A DNA stretch of 64,000 nt from UBA6168 sp964508135 (GCA_964508135.1 CAZDSU010000007.1:58547-122546), one strand, 5' to 3'; numbered from the stretch's first letter, positions 43,584-52,051 are shown. The notes: a model not told the origin generated them from the letters alone. Program-made: numbers and translations.

Positions 43584-44694
43584 AAAAAAGCGCAAAGCTC
43601 ACCAACGCCATGCCAGTGAATGTGATGATGAAGATGACCAAATACAAGAGGCTGACAATGAGGAATTTGAAAATCGTTATTGGCCAGCGCTGCCCGTAGA
43701 ACCGCTTCATCGCAAGCATCGGGTAGAAGGCTGCTGCCGTGATGGACAGCCCTACCACTGGTCCGAAGGCATCGCCCAGCCAATTTGACACCAACATCAG
43801 CAGCGTAATAAACAGGAACATGAACGAGTGGGCATGGAAGGAGAAAATGAGGTGTTCGTAGTAGAAAAACCGTCGGCGAACATAGAGCAGCTTGAGTACG
43901 ACCGCCAGCATGGGCATCATGACGAGCATCATCCAGAGGGTATTGCCAATGAGGTAAATGCCAAAATTGTCGCCTTTTTTGAGCATCCTGACTTGCTGCC
44001 GGACGAGCAGCCTTTTCCAAAACCCCTCGATGTGGTAGGTGCTTAGCAAGGTGTTTCCCTCCATGTTTTCGATGTCGTCCACGGAGATTTTCATCAAATT
44101 TTTCTCGCTAAACGAAAGCTCCACATCGCCCTGCATCGTCAGGGTATCTTTTCTTTCTGCAAAATTGAAACTCCTGGCCACACCAATGCTGTCGTGTTCC
44201 GTGGTGTTGTAGCTGCTGTCCAATTTGGCCATCAACGTGTCGAGCGCAGCGGTGACCTGTTGGTTTTGGAACTTGGCGGCGGTCGCAAATCGCAGGGAAT
44301 CCAACTCGACGAACATCTGGTGCTTTTGGTGCAGCGCTTTCTTTTTCTGCAATTCCCCACTTAAGCCCTCAAGGCCGTTACCATCCATCTTGATGGAAAG
44401 CATGGTGATGAAAAACGCAGCCGCCACGAGGAACAGCCGCACCGGGTGGTAATACCGGTTGTGTATGCCGTTGAAGTAGTCCGACGTTAGCTTTCCGGGG
44501 ATGGCCAGCGACCTGAGTGTGTTGAAAATACGGTTGTCGAGGTTGAACAGCGTGGCCACCGTCTCCGCTACCATCTCCCGGAAGCTGAGGCGGCCATCAT
44601 GATTCCGCTGGCTGCAATTCGGGCAAAAGTTCGCTCCCTCCGGCAGTGTGTATTGGCAGTTTCGGCAATGCTGTATTGGCGTTTCGTTTGTCAT
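43582..44694 (-). CDS. DUF3667 membrane protein with N-terminal zinc ribbon
   Basis: A 370-residue protein. C10-x2-C13 and C24-x2-C27 form a zinc ribbon, then FREMVAETVATLFNLDNRIFNTLRSLAIPG, the DUF3667 core, leads to membrane helices: one near residue 90 and four in the last 130 residues. A soluble loop of about 130 residues separates them. The function is unknown; these proteins are widespread in Bacteroidota. A TACTTTTG box on the minus strand (plus 44713-44720) could be its -7 element. Confidence 0.85.
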   Translation of the reverse strand: MTNETPIQHCRNCQYTLPEGANFCPNCSQRNHDGRLSFREMVAETVATLFNLDNRIFNTLRSLAIPGKLTSDYFNGIHNRYYHPVRLFLVAAAFFITMLSIKMDGNGLEGLSGELQKKKALHQKHQMFVELDSLRFATAAKFQNQQVTAALDTLMAKLDSSYNTTEHDSIGVARSFNFAERKDTLTMQGDVELSFSEKNLMKISVDDIENMEGNTLLSTYHIEGFWKRLLVRQQVRMLKKGDNFGIYLIGNTLWMMLVMMPMLAVVLKLLYVRRRFFYYEHLIFSFHAHSFMFLFITLLMLVSNWLGDAFGPVVGLSITAAAFYPMLAMKRFYGQRWPITIFKFLIVSLLYLVIFIITFTGMALVSFALF

Positions 44695-44908
44695 TCAGAG
44701 CTGGTTTGTGGCCAAAAGTAGGGAGACGGATTGGAACAGCGATTTTTTTCGACTAAAAGGGTTGACGGGAGGCACAGCCATTCAATCCGAAGCTTTTTAT
44801 GAATAGAATTTGCCATGATACAACCTTCGGGCAGCTAAATGTTACTGTTGTTATTGAAAACAAAGTGCAATTCTGTTTACAGTTTCGCCTTCACCAAACC
44901 AATTAAAC

Positions 44909-45547
44909 ATGCCCGGACTAAAAATCCTACTATCAAGCCTGCTGCTTACAGGAGGGTACTCCAGTATTGCGCAGCAAAGCAACCTTCCAAGCCACGAAAT
45001 TGGCGTTTCTTTTTTTGCTTTTGAACGCAACAGCGAAACCCAAAACATATTGGTGATGGAGAAATGGCTGCCAAGTGTTTATTTCAATCAAAATTTTAAG
45101 AATTGGACTTGGTCTTCAAGTCTAGCATTTGGGAAAAACCAAATAGATGACCGCCCTGAATATTGTGGTGATTGTATTGTGGGTACAGGTGATATGACGG
45201 AATTTATTGCAGCAACTGGCTTGCAGTATCGCTTTTTGGAAGGAAGAAAAATCCCAGTTAAGCCATTTCTTGAATTGGATGGTTTTTATTCCAACATCCG
45301 ATATGCAGGAAGTTTTAGTGGGGGGAGAGACGGTCAACATTTCGAGGAAGATAATACAAGAAAGCTCTTTGGACTTTCCGGCAAAATCGGGCTAAGTTAT
45401 CGTCCAGTTCCACAGGTTTCAATTACCATATTATCAGGTCGGCGGCGTGGTAAGGGCAAGGGTACTGACAATTATCGAGGTGTTACAAAAAATGGCCACG
45501 GTTCAGCCGTTACGGTTTTTCAATTGAGGTTAGGATATATGTTTTAA
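44909..45547 (+). CDS. predicted outer-membrane beta-barrel protein
   Basis: A 212-residue protein with a signal peptide (to about residue 22, IAQ) and alternating aromatic strands throughout, ending RLGYMF with a terminal Phe, as expected for an 8-stranded outer-membrane barrel. A Cys pair (YCGDCIVG) sits in a loop. It is not assigned to a named family. It is more AT-rich than its neighbours. Confidence 0.6.
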   Translation: MPGLKILLSSLLLTGGYSSIAQQSNLPSHEIGVSFFAFERNSETQNILVMEKWLPSVYFNQNFKNWTWSSSLAFGKNQIDDRPEYCGDCIVGTGDMTEFIAATGLQYRFLEGRKIPVKPFLELDGFYSNIRYAGSFSGGRDGQHFEEDNTRKLFGLSGKIGLSYRPVPQVSITILSGRRRGKGKGTDNYRGVTKNGHGSAVTVFQLRLGYMF

Positions 45548-45559
45548 TTGAACAAGACC

Positions 45560-46546
45560 CTATCGCCGCCACTCCTCCGTCAGCAACTCCCCGACTTCCC
45601 CGGCCACCTCAATTCCCGCATGTCGCCCTGTGCTGTCGAATACCAATTCTTTTCGGTCATAAAACCGGACGTGCATCGTGCCCTGCATGCTCTCGTTCAC
45701 CTTGCCCTTCATCTCGCCGGTGAGCGGGGAAATTAGCACGGCACCGGGGGCTTGCAGTGCCGTGATTTCAAGCCGGTAACGGTTGTCACGGAAAGAGAGG
45801 CGCACCTCCTGCTCGCCAAGGGCGGCCTTCATGGTGGCCCCGGTATAAGTAGCGAAGCGATACAGGGTATCACCCCACTGGAAGCCGACGATATAGCCGA
45901 TAAAGTAACTGCGCAGCCACGGGATATGCGCCACGGAGGCGAACACGCAGGTCTTTTCCGCTTGCGAAAAATGGTTGGCCTGCATCCAGATATACGAGCG
46001 GGGAAACGATGTGCCCCAGTCCTTCTCGATGTATCCGATGCCGCCGCCGAAGTCCACGGGCTGGCCATGCACCTGCAACTGGCCGGACAACCGATGGTGC
46101 AGGCTCACCGCCCCATGAAAGCACTGCATGAACGGCACGAAGGAGTACCAACCCATGATGCCTGGAGCGCCCAGCATCTTTGGCCAAGGCGTGGGCGATT
46201 GGAAATCAATGCGCCCTTGCAATTCGGGCAGGTCGAGTTGGATGTGGTTGCCGGAGAAGGAGTTGGCACCGATTTGCAAATGGAAATCCGTTTCCGAAGG
46301 GACAAAGTATTGGGCTTCAAACGGATGGTAGCTGGCCTTGCAGTGCTTCCCGTCCAGCACCTGGATGAAAGCATGGGAATCCCCATTCTGCCCCATCGAG
46401 ATGCCAGGGATGACGGCAAATACCTGCTCCTCCGCTGCATCCACCAGCTTGAAGTACCAGCCCTCGAAATAGCTGCGTTCACAGCCCCACCCGTGGTACA
46501 TATCGGGGTTCCAGGTGGAGCGCCAGCGAAGGAGGTTATTTTTCAT
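45560..46546 (-). CDS. tocopherol cyclase family protein
   Basis: A 328-residue protein of the tocopherol cyclase family. FEGWYFK at 27-33, the SHAFIQVLDG and GGGIGYIEKDWGTSFPRSYI motifs and a C-terminal MQGTMHVRFYDR strand match the family. Plant and cyanobacterial members close the chromanol ring of tocopherol; many bacterial members are of unknown function, so the family name alone does not prove the activity. Here it lies 2 kb from an operon for geranylgeranyl reductase, tocopherol-type methyltransferase and homogentisate phytyltransferase, which makes the literal function plausible. No signal peptide is seen. It converges with the beta-barrel gene upstream. Confidence 0.82.
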   Translation of the reverse strand: MKNNLLRWRSTWNPDMYHGWGCERSYFEGWYFKLVDAAEEQVFAVIPGISMGQNGDSHAFIQVLDGKHCKASYHPFEAQYFVPSETDFHLQIGANSFSGNHIQLDLPELQGRIDFQSPTPWPKMLGAPGIMGWYSFVPFMQCFHGAVSLHHRLSGQLQVHGQPVDFGGGIGYIEKDWGTSFPRSYIWMQANHFSQAEKTCVFASVAHIPWLRSYFIGYIVGFQWGDTLYRFATYTGATMKAALGEQEVRLSFRDNRYRLEITALQAPGAVLISPLTGEMKGKVNESMQGTMHVRFYDRKELVFDSTGRHAGIEVAGEVGELLTEEWRR

Positions 46547-46648
46547 GGTTGTTTTTTTTGATGAATGGTGGGGTAAAGATAGAGGAGGGTAAAGGTTAAT
46601 CTACCGCTTATTTTCATGGAAATAATGCCGTACTTTGCCCGATAAGTT

Positions 46649-47038
46649 GTGAAAGACTTAAAACAACTTGTGCCAAGAAAGTACAAACTGCCTTCCCGAA
46701 CGAACGAACAAGTAGTGCGAAAGGCCGAACGTTCTTCGGGAAGGAACGAACAAGTAGTGCGAAAGGCCGAACGTGCTTCGGGAAAAGACGAACAAGTAGT
46801 GCGAAAGGCCGAACGTTCTTCGGGAAAGAACGAACTGGTGGTGCGAAAAGCCGAACGAGCATCGGGAAAGAACGAACAAGTAGTGCGAAAGGCCGAACGT
46901 GCTTCGGGAAAGAACGAACAAGTAGTGCGAAAGGCCGAACCTGCTTCGGGAAATACGCAACTTGCGAATAGGGAAGGTGAATTACGGGAAAAAGGAGTGT
47001 TTTGTAATCGGATTGGTGAAATAGTTGGGATTTTGTAA
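46649..47038 (+). CDS. possible repeat protein (129 aa), GTG start, doubtful
   Basis: An open frame starting at GTG runs through the whole 42-bp minisatellite, giving six 14-residue units of type NEQVVRKAERASGK, flanked by short unique ends. The period is a multiple of three, so several frames on both strands are open and openness is weak evidence. The repeats are strongly basic and predicted helical. No homologue is recognised and no good start signal is seen; a near-match CTTTG element lies 18 bases upstream. Confidence 0.3.
   Translation: MKDLKQLVPRKYKLPSRTNEQVVRKAERSSGRNEQVVRKAERASGKDEQVVRKAERSSGKNELVVRKAERASGKNEQVVRKAERASGKNEQVVRKAEPASGNTQLANREGELREKGVFCNRIGEIVGIL
46704..46955. repeat. 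42-bp minisatellite, six units
   Basis: Six head-to-tail 42-base units, beginning ACGAACAAGTAGTGCGAAAG, differ at only a few positions each; the fourth unit is the most divergent. Degenerate partial copies flank it on both sides. Confidence 0.92.
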
Positions 47039-47386
47039 ATATTTTAAGGAGGTGCTTGGAATTTTGAAGCACTTGCTTAAATTTGCGATAACAAAAAATA
47101 CACTACGGGAAAACACCAAGAAATGAGCAAGCTAAACGTGCAGAAGCTATGTGTGGCGGGTTGGTTGTTTAAGACCGCATATGCAATTTGCAAACTCGGT
47201 TGAGCTTTGTAACTTTTGAAACCACTGGTTTCGCATTTTACTTAGTCGCAATTGTTCGATTGAAAATGAAGGGGTAAAGCGAAAATACACGCAATTGTGG
47301 ACATGTTCGGAGTTGCGTATATGCATAAGTTAGCGGTCATTGTAAAGGACGACACACAGAGACATTAAAATATGAACAATTAAAAT
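47039..47386. other. 348-bp intergenic region with cassette-like left boundary
   Basis: No coding frame is convincing. The notable element is GTTAGCG at 47329-47335, followed within 20 bases by ACGACACAC, which matches the boundary to the right of the next gene (see the attC-like site at 48231-48361). Confidence 0.5.
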
Positions 47387-48193
47387 ATGAACGAAGAACT
47401 TTTATATAGTATTCCTGAATGGTTAATCGGACTGGTGACACTTGTTCTGCTTATCGTTTCGGTAGAGATTGGTTATTGGATTGGGTTGAAAGCTAAAGTT
47501 GAAATGGCACAGCCAATGAAAGCTCAAATTTCAACTATACAGACGGCTATCCTGACAATATTTACTTTTCTATTAGGATTTACATTTGCGATGGCATTAT
47601 CACGCTTCGACAACAGAAAACAAATGGTTGTTAAAGAATCTAACGCTATTGGAACAGCTGTATTAAGATCAAAATTATTGCCCGAAAATCAACGAGCTAA
47701 AATGATTGAACTATTTAAAGAATATGTGAATGTTGAGTTTAGTATAACTTCAAGAGCAAATGTTTCTTTAAAAGAAAGAAAAGAACAAAGCCTGGAAGCA
47801 AAACGACTTCAGACACTAATGTGGGACGAAGCTTTTACAGCAACTCAAAACAACCCACTTTCGGTTCCGGCTGGACTTTTTGCGACTTCCATTAACCAAC
47901 TAATTGACATTAAAACTGAACGAGACATTGCAATATCTAATCACGTTCCTGAAATAGTATTACTCGGACTTTTATTATTTGCAGCATTAGCCATTGGCAT
48001 ACTTGGTTATGGAAATGGATTAGCAGCGACACACGCAAGGTATCCAGCAATAATTTTGTGTGTTGTAATTACAATCTCGTTCATTCTTATCATAGACCTT
48101 GACAGACCTAATCGTGGATTAACAAAAGTAAGTCAAGAGAGTATGGTTGACTTAATGAAAATCATAAATAAAGTAAGTGACAAGATTGATTAA
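47387..48193 (+). CDS. DUF4239 (bestrophin-like) membrane protein, cassette-borne
   Basis: A 268-residue membrane protein with a pair of N-terminal helices (WLIGLVTLVLLIVSVEIGYW and a second near residue 55) and a pair near the C-terminus (VLLGLLLFAALAIGILGYG and IILCVVITISFILII), separated by a soluble helical segment. The layout and the segments FTFAMALSRFDNRK and ESNAIGTA match the DUF4239/bestrophin-like family, of unknown function (possibly channels). The gene is much more AT-rich than its surroundings and is bounded by GTTAGCG (47329) and GTTAACG (48355) with an attC-like hairpin at its 3' end, which suggests recent arrival as a mobile cassette. Confidence 0.8.
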   Translation: MNEELLYSIPEWLIGLVTLVLLIVSVEIGYWIGLKAKVEMAQPMKAQISTIQTAILTIFTFLLGFTFAMALSRFDNRKQMVVKESNAIGTAVLRSKLLPENQRAKMIELFKEYVNVEFSITSRANVSLKERKEQSLEAKRLQTLMWDEAFTATQNNPLSVPAGLFATSINQLIDIKTERDIAISNHVPEIVLLGLLLFAALAIGILGYGNGLAATHARYPAIILCVVITISFILIIDLDRPNRGLTKVSQESMVDLMKIINKVSDKID

Positions 48194-48230
48194 AAATGAA
48201 TATCGAACAATGAGAAAAGAACAACGAACC

Positions 48231-48361
48231 GCTAACAGGCGTTTGGCTCAATGGCGGGTGAAGTGGTTAATTGACCATTCTACCTCGCATCAATTTTTGT
48301 GGTGTGTGGCCAGTTTTGTGCTCCGAAATCCGCCACTGCGCCAAGCGCCAAACCGTTAACG
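48231..48361 (+). other. attC-like recombination site
   Basis: Imperfect arms at 48231-48257 (beginning GCTAAC) and 48330-48360 (ending GTTAAC) pair through GCTAAC/GTTAAC, TTTGGC/GCCAAA and TGGCGG/CCGCCA with a few unpaired bases, over 130 bp in total. Size and layout resemble integron attC sites, but the terminal 7-mers do not strictly match RYYYAAC/GTTRRRY. It fills most of the 304-base gap before the next gene. Confidence 0.5.
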
Positions 48362-48497
48362 ACACACTTCACTCTCCCATTTGAACCTTCACCCCCCTTC
48401 CCCGTTCAAGTTATTGTATCATACCAACTTTGAGCAGACAGCTCGCCTTTATTGACGAGCCATTGCGCTCATCGCTTCAAATCCGCAACATTTACGC

Positions 48498-49673
48498 ATG
48501 GCAATTCCAAAATATGACGTGGTAGTGATTGGCTCTGGCCCTGCCGGTGCCACTACTGCACGGGTCGCTGCCGAACGGGGACTGAGCGTCCTGTTGTGCG
48601 ATAAGCGGCAGGAACTGGGAGCGCCCATTCAATGCAGTGGTGCCGTGAGCCGTCATGGATTGGAATCAGCAGGTGTGGTACCTTCCGACGAGTTTGTGCT
48701 TGAACCCATTTATGGGTTTGGCGTTTACAACGGGGCGGGTGAAAGCACTATCTTGGACTATCGGCAATTCAAGCCGGATGAGTATGGTGCGGGCGAAGGA
48801 CGCAAGCCACTCGGCTATGTGGTGGATCGCCGCCGCTTCGACCGCTGCCTGATGACGATGGCGGAAAGGGCGGGCGTTGAGGTGATGCTTAAAACCGAAG
48901 CCCTTGGTTACCAGCCACTTGCGGACGGCAACTGTGAGGTGCAACTCCGGCATTTCAATGAAGAAATCAGGGTGCAGGCACGGGTGCTCGTAGGAGCGGA
49001 CGGCCTGCAATCCCAAGTTGGAAAATGGGCGGGACTGCGCACACAAATCAAGCTCACGGAGTTGGCCAGTTGCCTGCAATTCGTCGTGGACAAGGTGGAA
49101 ACTTCGGGGTTGTTGGAAATCGTGACCGGACACCGCTGGGCACCAGGCGGCTATGCGTGGGTGTTTCCCAAAGGGCACGGTTACGCCGAAATTGGCCTCG
49201 GCATCATCCGCACTATGACCGCAAAGAATGCACGTCAGCACCTCGATGATTTTATCAAGCAGTCTTTTTTCAAGGAACGTTTCAGCGATTGCCGCATTCT
49301 GGAGATTCAGGGTGGGGGAGTACCATTGGCCGCCCCGCTCAAGACCCAATATGCCGACAACCTCATCCTCGTCGGCGACGCTGCACGACATGTGAATCCC
49401 ATCACAGGCGGTGGCATCCATACGGCGTTGAGCAGCGGGGTGATTGCAGGGAATTTTTTAGGTGAAATAGTAAGGTCTGGCATTAACCCCACCAAGAAGC
49501 ACCTCAAAAAATATCAAGACTTGTGGCTTGAAGACATGGGCAATAAAATGTGGCAATTGTATGGGGTGAAAAAGCAAATTTTCACCACAAAAGATATTGT
49601 CCAACGGGATGAGATGCTCTACCGTACTATGTCAGATTATTTCAGCCCGTATTCGGAGTATAAGAAAATATGA
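48498..49673 (+). CDS. geranylgeranyl reductase family FAD oxidoreductase
   Basis: A 391-residue flavoprotein with the FAD-binding GSGPAG at 12-17, the CSGAVSRHGLE segment (the PxxCxG-type Cys of geranylgeranyl reductases), GADGLQS, the characteristic GGYAWVFPKGHGYAEIGLGI and the second FAD motif LVGDAARHVNPITGGGI. This family saturates polyprenyl chains: plant/cyanobacterial ChlP makes phytyl diphosphate, archaeal GGR saturates lipid chains. It starts an operon with a ferredoxin, a tocopherol-type methyltransferase and a homogentisate phytyltransferase, so phytyl diphosphate supply is the most likely job. The start follows the attC-like site by about 140 bases. Confidence 0.88.
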   Translation: MAIPKYDVVVIGSGPAGATTARVAAERGLSVLLCDKRQELGAPIQCSGAVSRHGLESAGVVPSDEFVLEPIYGFGVYNGAGESTILDYRQFKPDEYGAGEGRKPLGYVVDRRRFDRCLMTMAERAGVEVMLKTEALGYQPLADGNCEVQLRHFNEEIRVQARVLVGADGLQSQVGKWAGLRTQIKLTELASCLQFVVDKVETSGLLEIVTGHRWAPGGYAWVFPKGHGYAEIGLGIIRTMTAKNARQHLDDFIKQSFFKERFSDCRILEIQGGGVPLAAPLKTQYADNLILVGDAARHVNPITGGGIHTALSSGVIAGNFLGEIVRSGINPTKKHLKKYQDLWLEDMGNKMWQLYGVKKQIFTTKDIVQRDEMLYRTMSDYFSPYSEYKKI

Positions 49674-49677
49674 TTTA

Positions 49678-49785
49678 TTGAGGTTTAGAAGGGTTTAGAG
49701 GGGTTTAGAGGGTTTATCGGATGCAAGCGGTTTGTTTTAGCCCCCCTAAACCCTTCTAAACTCCTCTAAACCCCCTCAACTTAAA
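49678..49785. repeat. hairpin of GGGTTTAGA words inside the prenylchromanol operon
   Basis: Tandem GGTTTAGAAGGGTTTAGAGGGG words (49681-49714) are mirrored by CCCTAAACCCTTCTAAAC and further words (49744-49780). It lies between the reductase and ferredoxin genes and ends at the ferredoxin start. Confidence 0.75.
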
Positions 49786-49788
49786 AAA

Positions 49789-50055
49789 ATGAAATCGCCC
49801 GTCATCTTTCAAATCGGTTGGAACGCCTGCATCAATTGCGGGGCCTGTGTGGCCGTGTGCCCACAACCGGTAGGATTCATCAGCGACTTTGACACCATTG
49901 CGGTGAACAGGCCCTGCGACATTGCATGCATGGTTTGCGAGGACATTTGCCCTGTTTCCACCATCACACATTTCAAAGCATCTGTGAGAGAAAATGGCGA
50001 CCTTGCTGCTTTTATCCCCAAATTTATCAACCATGAAAAAACCTTGAATCCATGA
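49789..50055 (+). CDS. 2[4Fe-4S] ferredoxin
   Basis: An 88-residue ferredoxin. Cluster I ligands are CINCGACVAVCP and cluster II ligands CDIACMVCEDICP, giving two [4Fe-4S] centres. It probably hands electrons to the geranylgeranyl reductase just upstream; a neighbouring ferredoxin is likewise needed for full chain reduction by the Methanosarcina acetivorans GGR. Its stop overlaps the methyltransferase start (ATGA at 50052-50055). Confidence 0.9.
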   Translation: MKSPVIFQIGWNACINCGACVAVCPQPVGFISDFDTIAVNRPCDIACMVCEDICPVSTITHFKASVRENGDLAAFIPKFINHEKTLNP

Positions 50056-50888
50056 CCCTGAACGAACGGATACGCCATTTTTACGATACTTCCACCAAGC
50101 TTTGGCTGGACACTTGGGGCGAGCACATGCACCACGGGCATTACGGTGATGATGGGAAGGAAAAAAAAGACCCCCAGCAAGCGCAGACCGACCTTGTCAA
50201 CAAGCTTTTGCTTTGGGGCAATGTACAAGAGGCCAGCAGGATTCTCGATGCAGGATGCGGCGTTGGCGGTAGTGCTAGGTACTTGGCAAAGTTGTACAGC
50301 GCCAAGGTTAAAGGCTTGACGCTGAGTCCCGTACAGGTCACAGCGGCCAATATTTACAATGAAAAAGCGGGCCTTGATGACCAAGTGGAAATCGTGGAGC
50401 AAGACTTGCTCACGCTCACTGCCGCCGATGGCCCTTTCGATTTGGTTTGGTCCATGGAAAGCGGTGAGCATATTCCCGAAAAGCGGCAGATGCTGGAGCG
50501 ATTTTACGAAGTGCTGAGTCCGGGCGGAAAGTTCCTCTTGGCCACTTGGTGCATCCGTCATGAACCACCCGCATTGCGTCCCGAAGAGCGACAGCTATTG
50601 GATACAATCGGCGAATTGTACCACTTGCCACCGATGATTTCCATCGAAAAATACCGGGAAATTGCCCAGGAAGTGGGATTCACCAATGTGCAATCCGCAG
50701 ATTGGAGCGCTGCCGTAGCGCCATTTTGGAAGGCCGTCATACAATCGGCGTTTAGCTTGCCGAGTTTTGTAGGCTTGGTTCGGGCTGGGATACCTGCTAT
50801 CAAGGGCGCATGGGCGATGCAGTACATGACAAAGGGCTACCGCATGAACACGCTCAAATTCGGTGTTATTCAAGGCACAAAACCATGA
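50052..50888 (+). CDS. tocopherol O-methyltransferase-like SAM methyltransferase
   Basis: A 278-residue class I methyltransferase. The N-terminus IRHFYDTSTKLWLDTWGEHM is the signature of gamma-tocopherol/MPBQ methyltransferases, followed by SAM motif ILDAGCGVGGSARYLA (about 63-78), LTLSPVQVTAAN, VWSMESGEHIPEK, and YHLPPMISIEKYREIAQEVG, with DWSAAVAPFWKAVI near the C-terminus. These match cyanobacterial gamma-TMT closely as remembered. It would methylate the chromanol ring or its quinol precursor. It overlaps both the ferredoxin upstream and the prenyltransferase downstream by ATGA, implying one translationally coupled unit. Confidence 0.88.
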   Translation: MTLNERIRHFYDTSTKLWLDTWGEHMHHGHYGDDGKEKKDPQQAQTDLVNKLLLWGNVQEASRILDAGCGVGGSARYLAKLYSAKVKGLTLSPVQVTAANIYNEKAGLDDQVEIVEQDLLTLTAADGPFDLVWSMESGEHIPEKRQMLERFYEVLSPGGKFLLATWCIRHEPPALRPEERQLLDTIGELYHLPPMISIEKYREIAQEVGFTNVQSADWSAAVAPFWKAVIQSAFSLPSFVGLVRAGIPAIKGAWAMQYMTKGYRMNTLKFGVIQGTKP

Positions 50889-51775
50889 AATTCATCGTCA
50901 ATTTTTTCCTGTTTTCCCGCTTGCACACGGTCATCGGCACCACGTTGAGCATCGTTGCGCTGTATATATTGGCAGTGTCATTTTCTGATGTTCATGCCCA
51001 AGATATTGGATTGCTGCTGCTCACGATTTTGGGTTGCCTCGGTGCCAATATATACATTGTTGGGCTGAACCAAATTACCGACGTGGAGATTGACCGCATC
51101 AACAAGCCTTACTTGCCGCTTGCTTCGGGTGCATTTTCTATGCGGACAGGTTATGTGATTATCATTGTTTCGGTGTTGATTTCCTTGGCCTTGGCCTTGT
51201 ATTTGGGCAAATATATGCTGCTCACGGTGCTGCTTAGTTTGATATTGGGCACGGCCTATTCTTTGCCTCCATTTCGGTTAAAACGCTTTTATTTTTGGGC
51301 TGCTTTCTGCATCATCGCCGTGCGTGGCCTCATCGTGAACTTGCTGCTTTTTCTGCATTTCCACTTTAATTTAAATGGCCAGCAAGATATACCCACCATC
51401 GTATGGTTGCTCACCGCCACTATTTTTGTTTATAGCATTGTGATAGCCTGGTTCAAGGATATACCGGACATGGCTGGCGACCGTCAGTTTAATATCAAGA
51501 CACTCACCTTGCGCTGGGGTGCCCAACAGGTGTTCTTCATTGGAAATGGGCTTATTTCGTTGGGTTATTTGGGATTGGCCATTGCCCCTTTTGTACTAAA
51601 CCTGTCAATAAATAAGTCGCTTTTCTCCATTGCGCATCTCGTATTCTTAGTAGCACTTTGGTTGGCAATAGCCAAGACTAAACTCCAATCCCAGGCATCC
51701 ATGCGACAGTTTTACCTCTTTATTTGGATTTTGTTTTTCTTGGAATATATGACATTTGCGGTGGCAGGGTATTAG
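50885..51775 (+). CDS. homogentisate phytyltransferase (UbiA family)
   Basis: A 296-residue membrane prenyltransferase with about nine helices. The N-terminus FLFSRLHTVIGTTLSIVALY, the first aspartate motif GLNQITDVEIDRINKPYLPL (about 60-79), GTAYSLPPFRLKRF and the second aspartate motif KDIPDMAGDRQFNIKTLTL (about 191-209) correspond to cyanobacterial homogentisate phytyltransferase, closer than to UbiA, MenA or chlorophyll synthase. It joins homogentisate to phytyl (or geranylgeranyl) diphosphate to give MPBQ. Last gene of the operon. Homogentisate would come from tyrosine breakdown (HPPD), not in this window. Confidence 0.9.
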   Translation: MKFIVNFFLFSRLHTVIGTTLSIVALYILAVSFSDVHAQDIGLLLLTILGCLGANIYIVGLNQITDVEIDRINKPYLPLASGAFSMRTGYVIIIVSVLISLALALYLGKYMLLTVLLSLILGTAYSLPPFRLKRFYFWAAFCIIAVRGLIVNLLLFLHFHFNLNGQQDIPTIVWLLTATIFVYSIVIAWFKDIPDMAGDRQFNIKTLTLRWGAQQVFFIGNGLISLGYLGLAIAPFVLNLSINKSLFSIAHLVFLVALWLAIAKTKLQSQASMRQFYLFIWILFFLEYMTFAVAGY

Positions 51776-51871
51776 TGCTTTACAATATTGGCGTGAGTTC
51801 AGGGATTTCAATCCACGAATTCTTGCCTACCGGCGGGCAGGTATTCATGGGTCTATAAAAAGAGCGAAAAC

Positions 51872-51891
51872 AAAACCGTTTCAACGGTTTT
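51872..51891 (+). terminator. hairpin downstream of the prenylchromanol operon
   Basis: AAAACCGTT pairs with AACGGTTTT across a 2-base loop, about 100 bases after the phytyltransferase stop. The 3' arm ends in TTTT but no longer T-run follows. Confidence 0.4.
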
Positions 51892-51982
51892 CTGCTTGGA
51901 AACGGTAAAACAGCCGCTAAATAAAGTGGGGAGAAACCTTCTACTTTAAATGTTCGCCAAGCAGTAGTGAGAACTAGTTTTC

Positions 51983-52014
51983 TTTGAAAATCGGTTTTCC
52001 CACGATTACATTTG
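51983..52014 (+). promoter_or_regulatory. promoter for the esterase gene
   Basis: TTTG at 51983-51986 and TACATTTG at 52007-52014 are 20 bases apart, an exact Bacteroidota match. The start codon at 52052 lies about 30 bases after the expected transcription start. Confidence 0.6.
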
Positions 52015-52051
52015 TGCCAAGTTTTCACCTTTCCTACACCTTTTTCAACGT

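Noticed and set aside
46704..46955. Possible CRISPR array
   Set aside because: Units are contiguous with no variable spacers and no cas genes nearby.
46614..47072. Minus-strand repeat frame (152 codons) through the minisatellite
   Set aside because: Because the 42-bp unit is divisible by three, several frames stay open automatically; no start signal or homologue supports this one.
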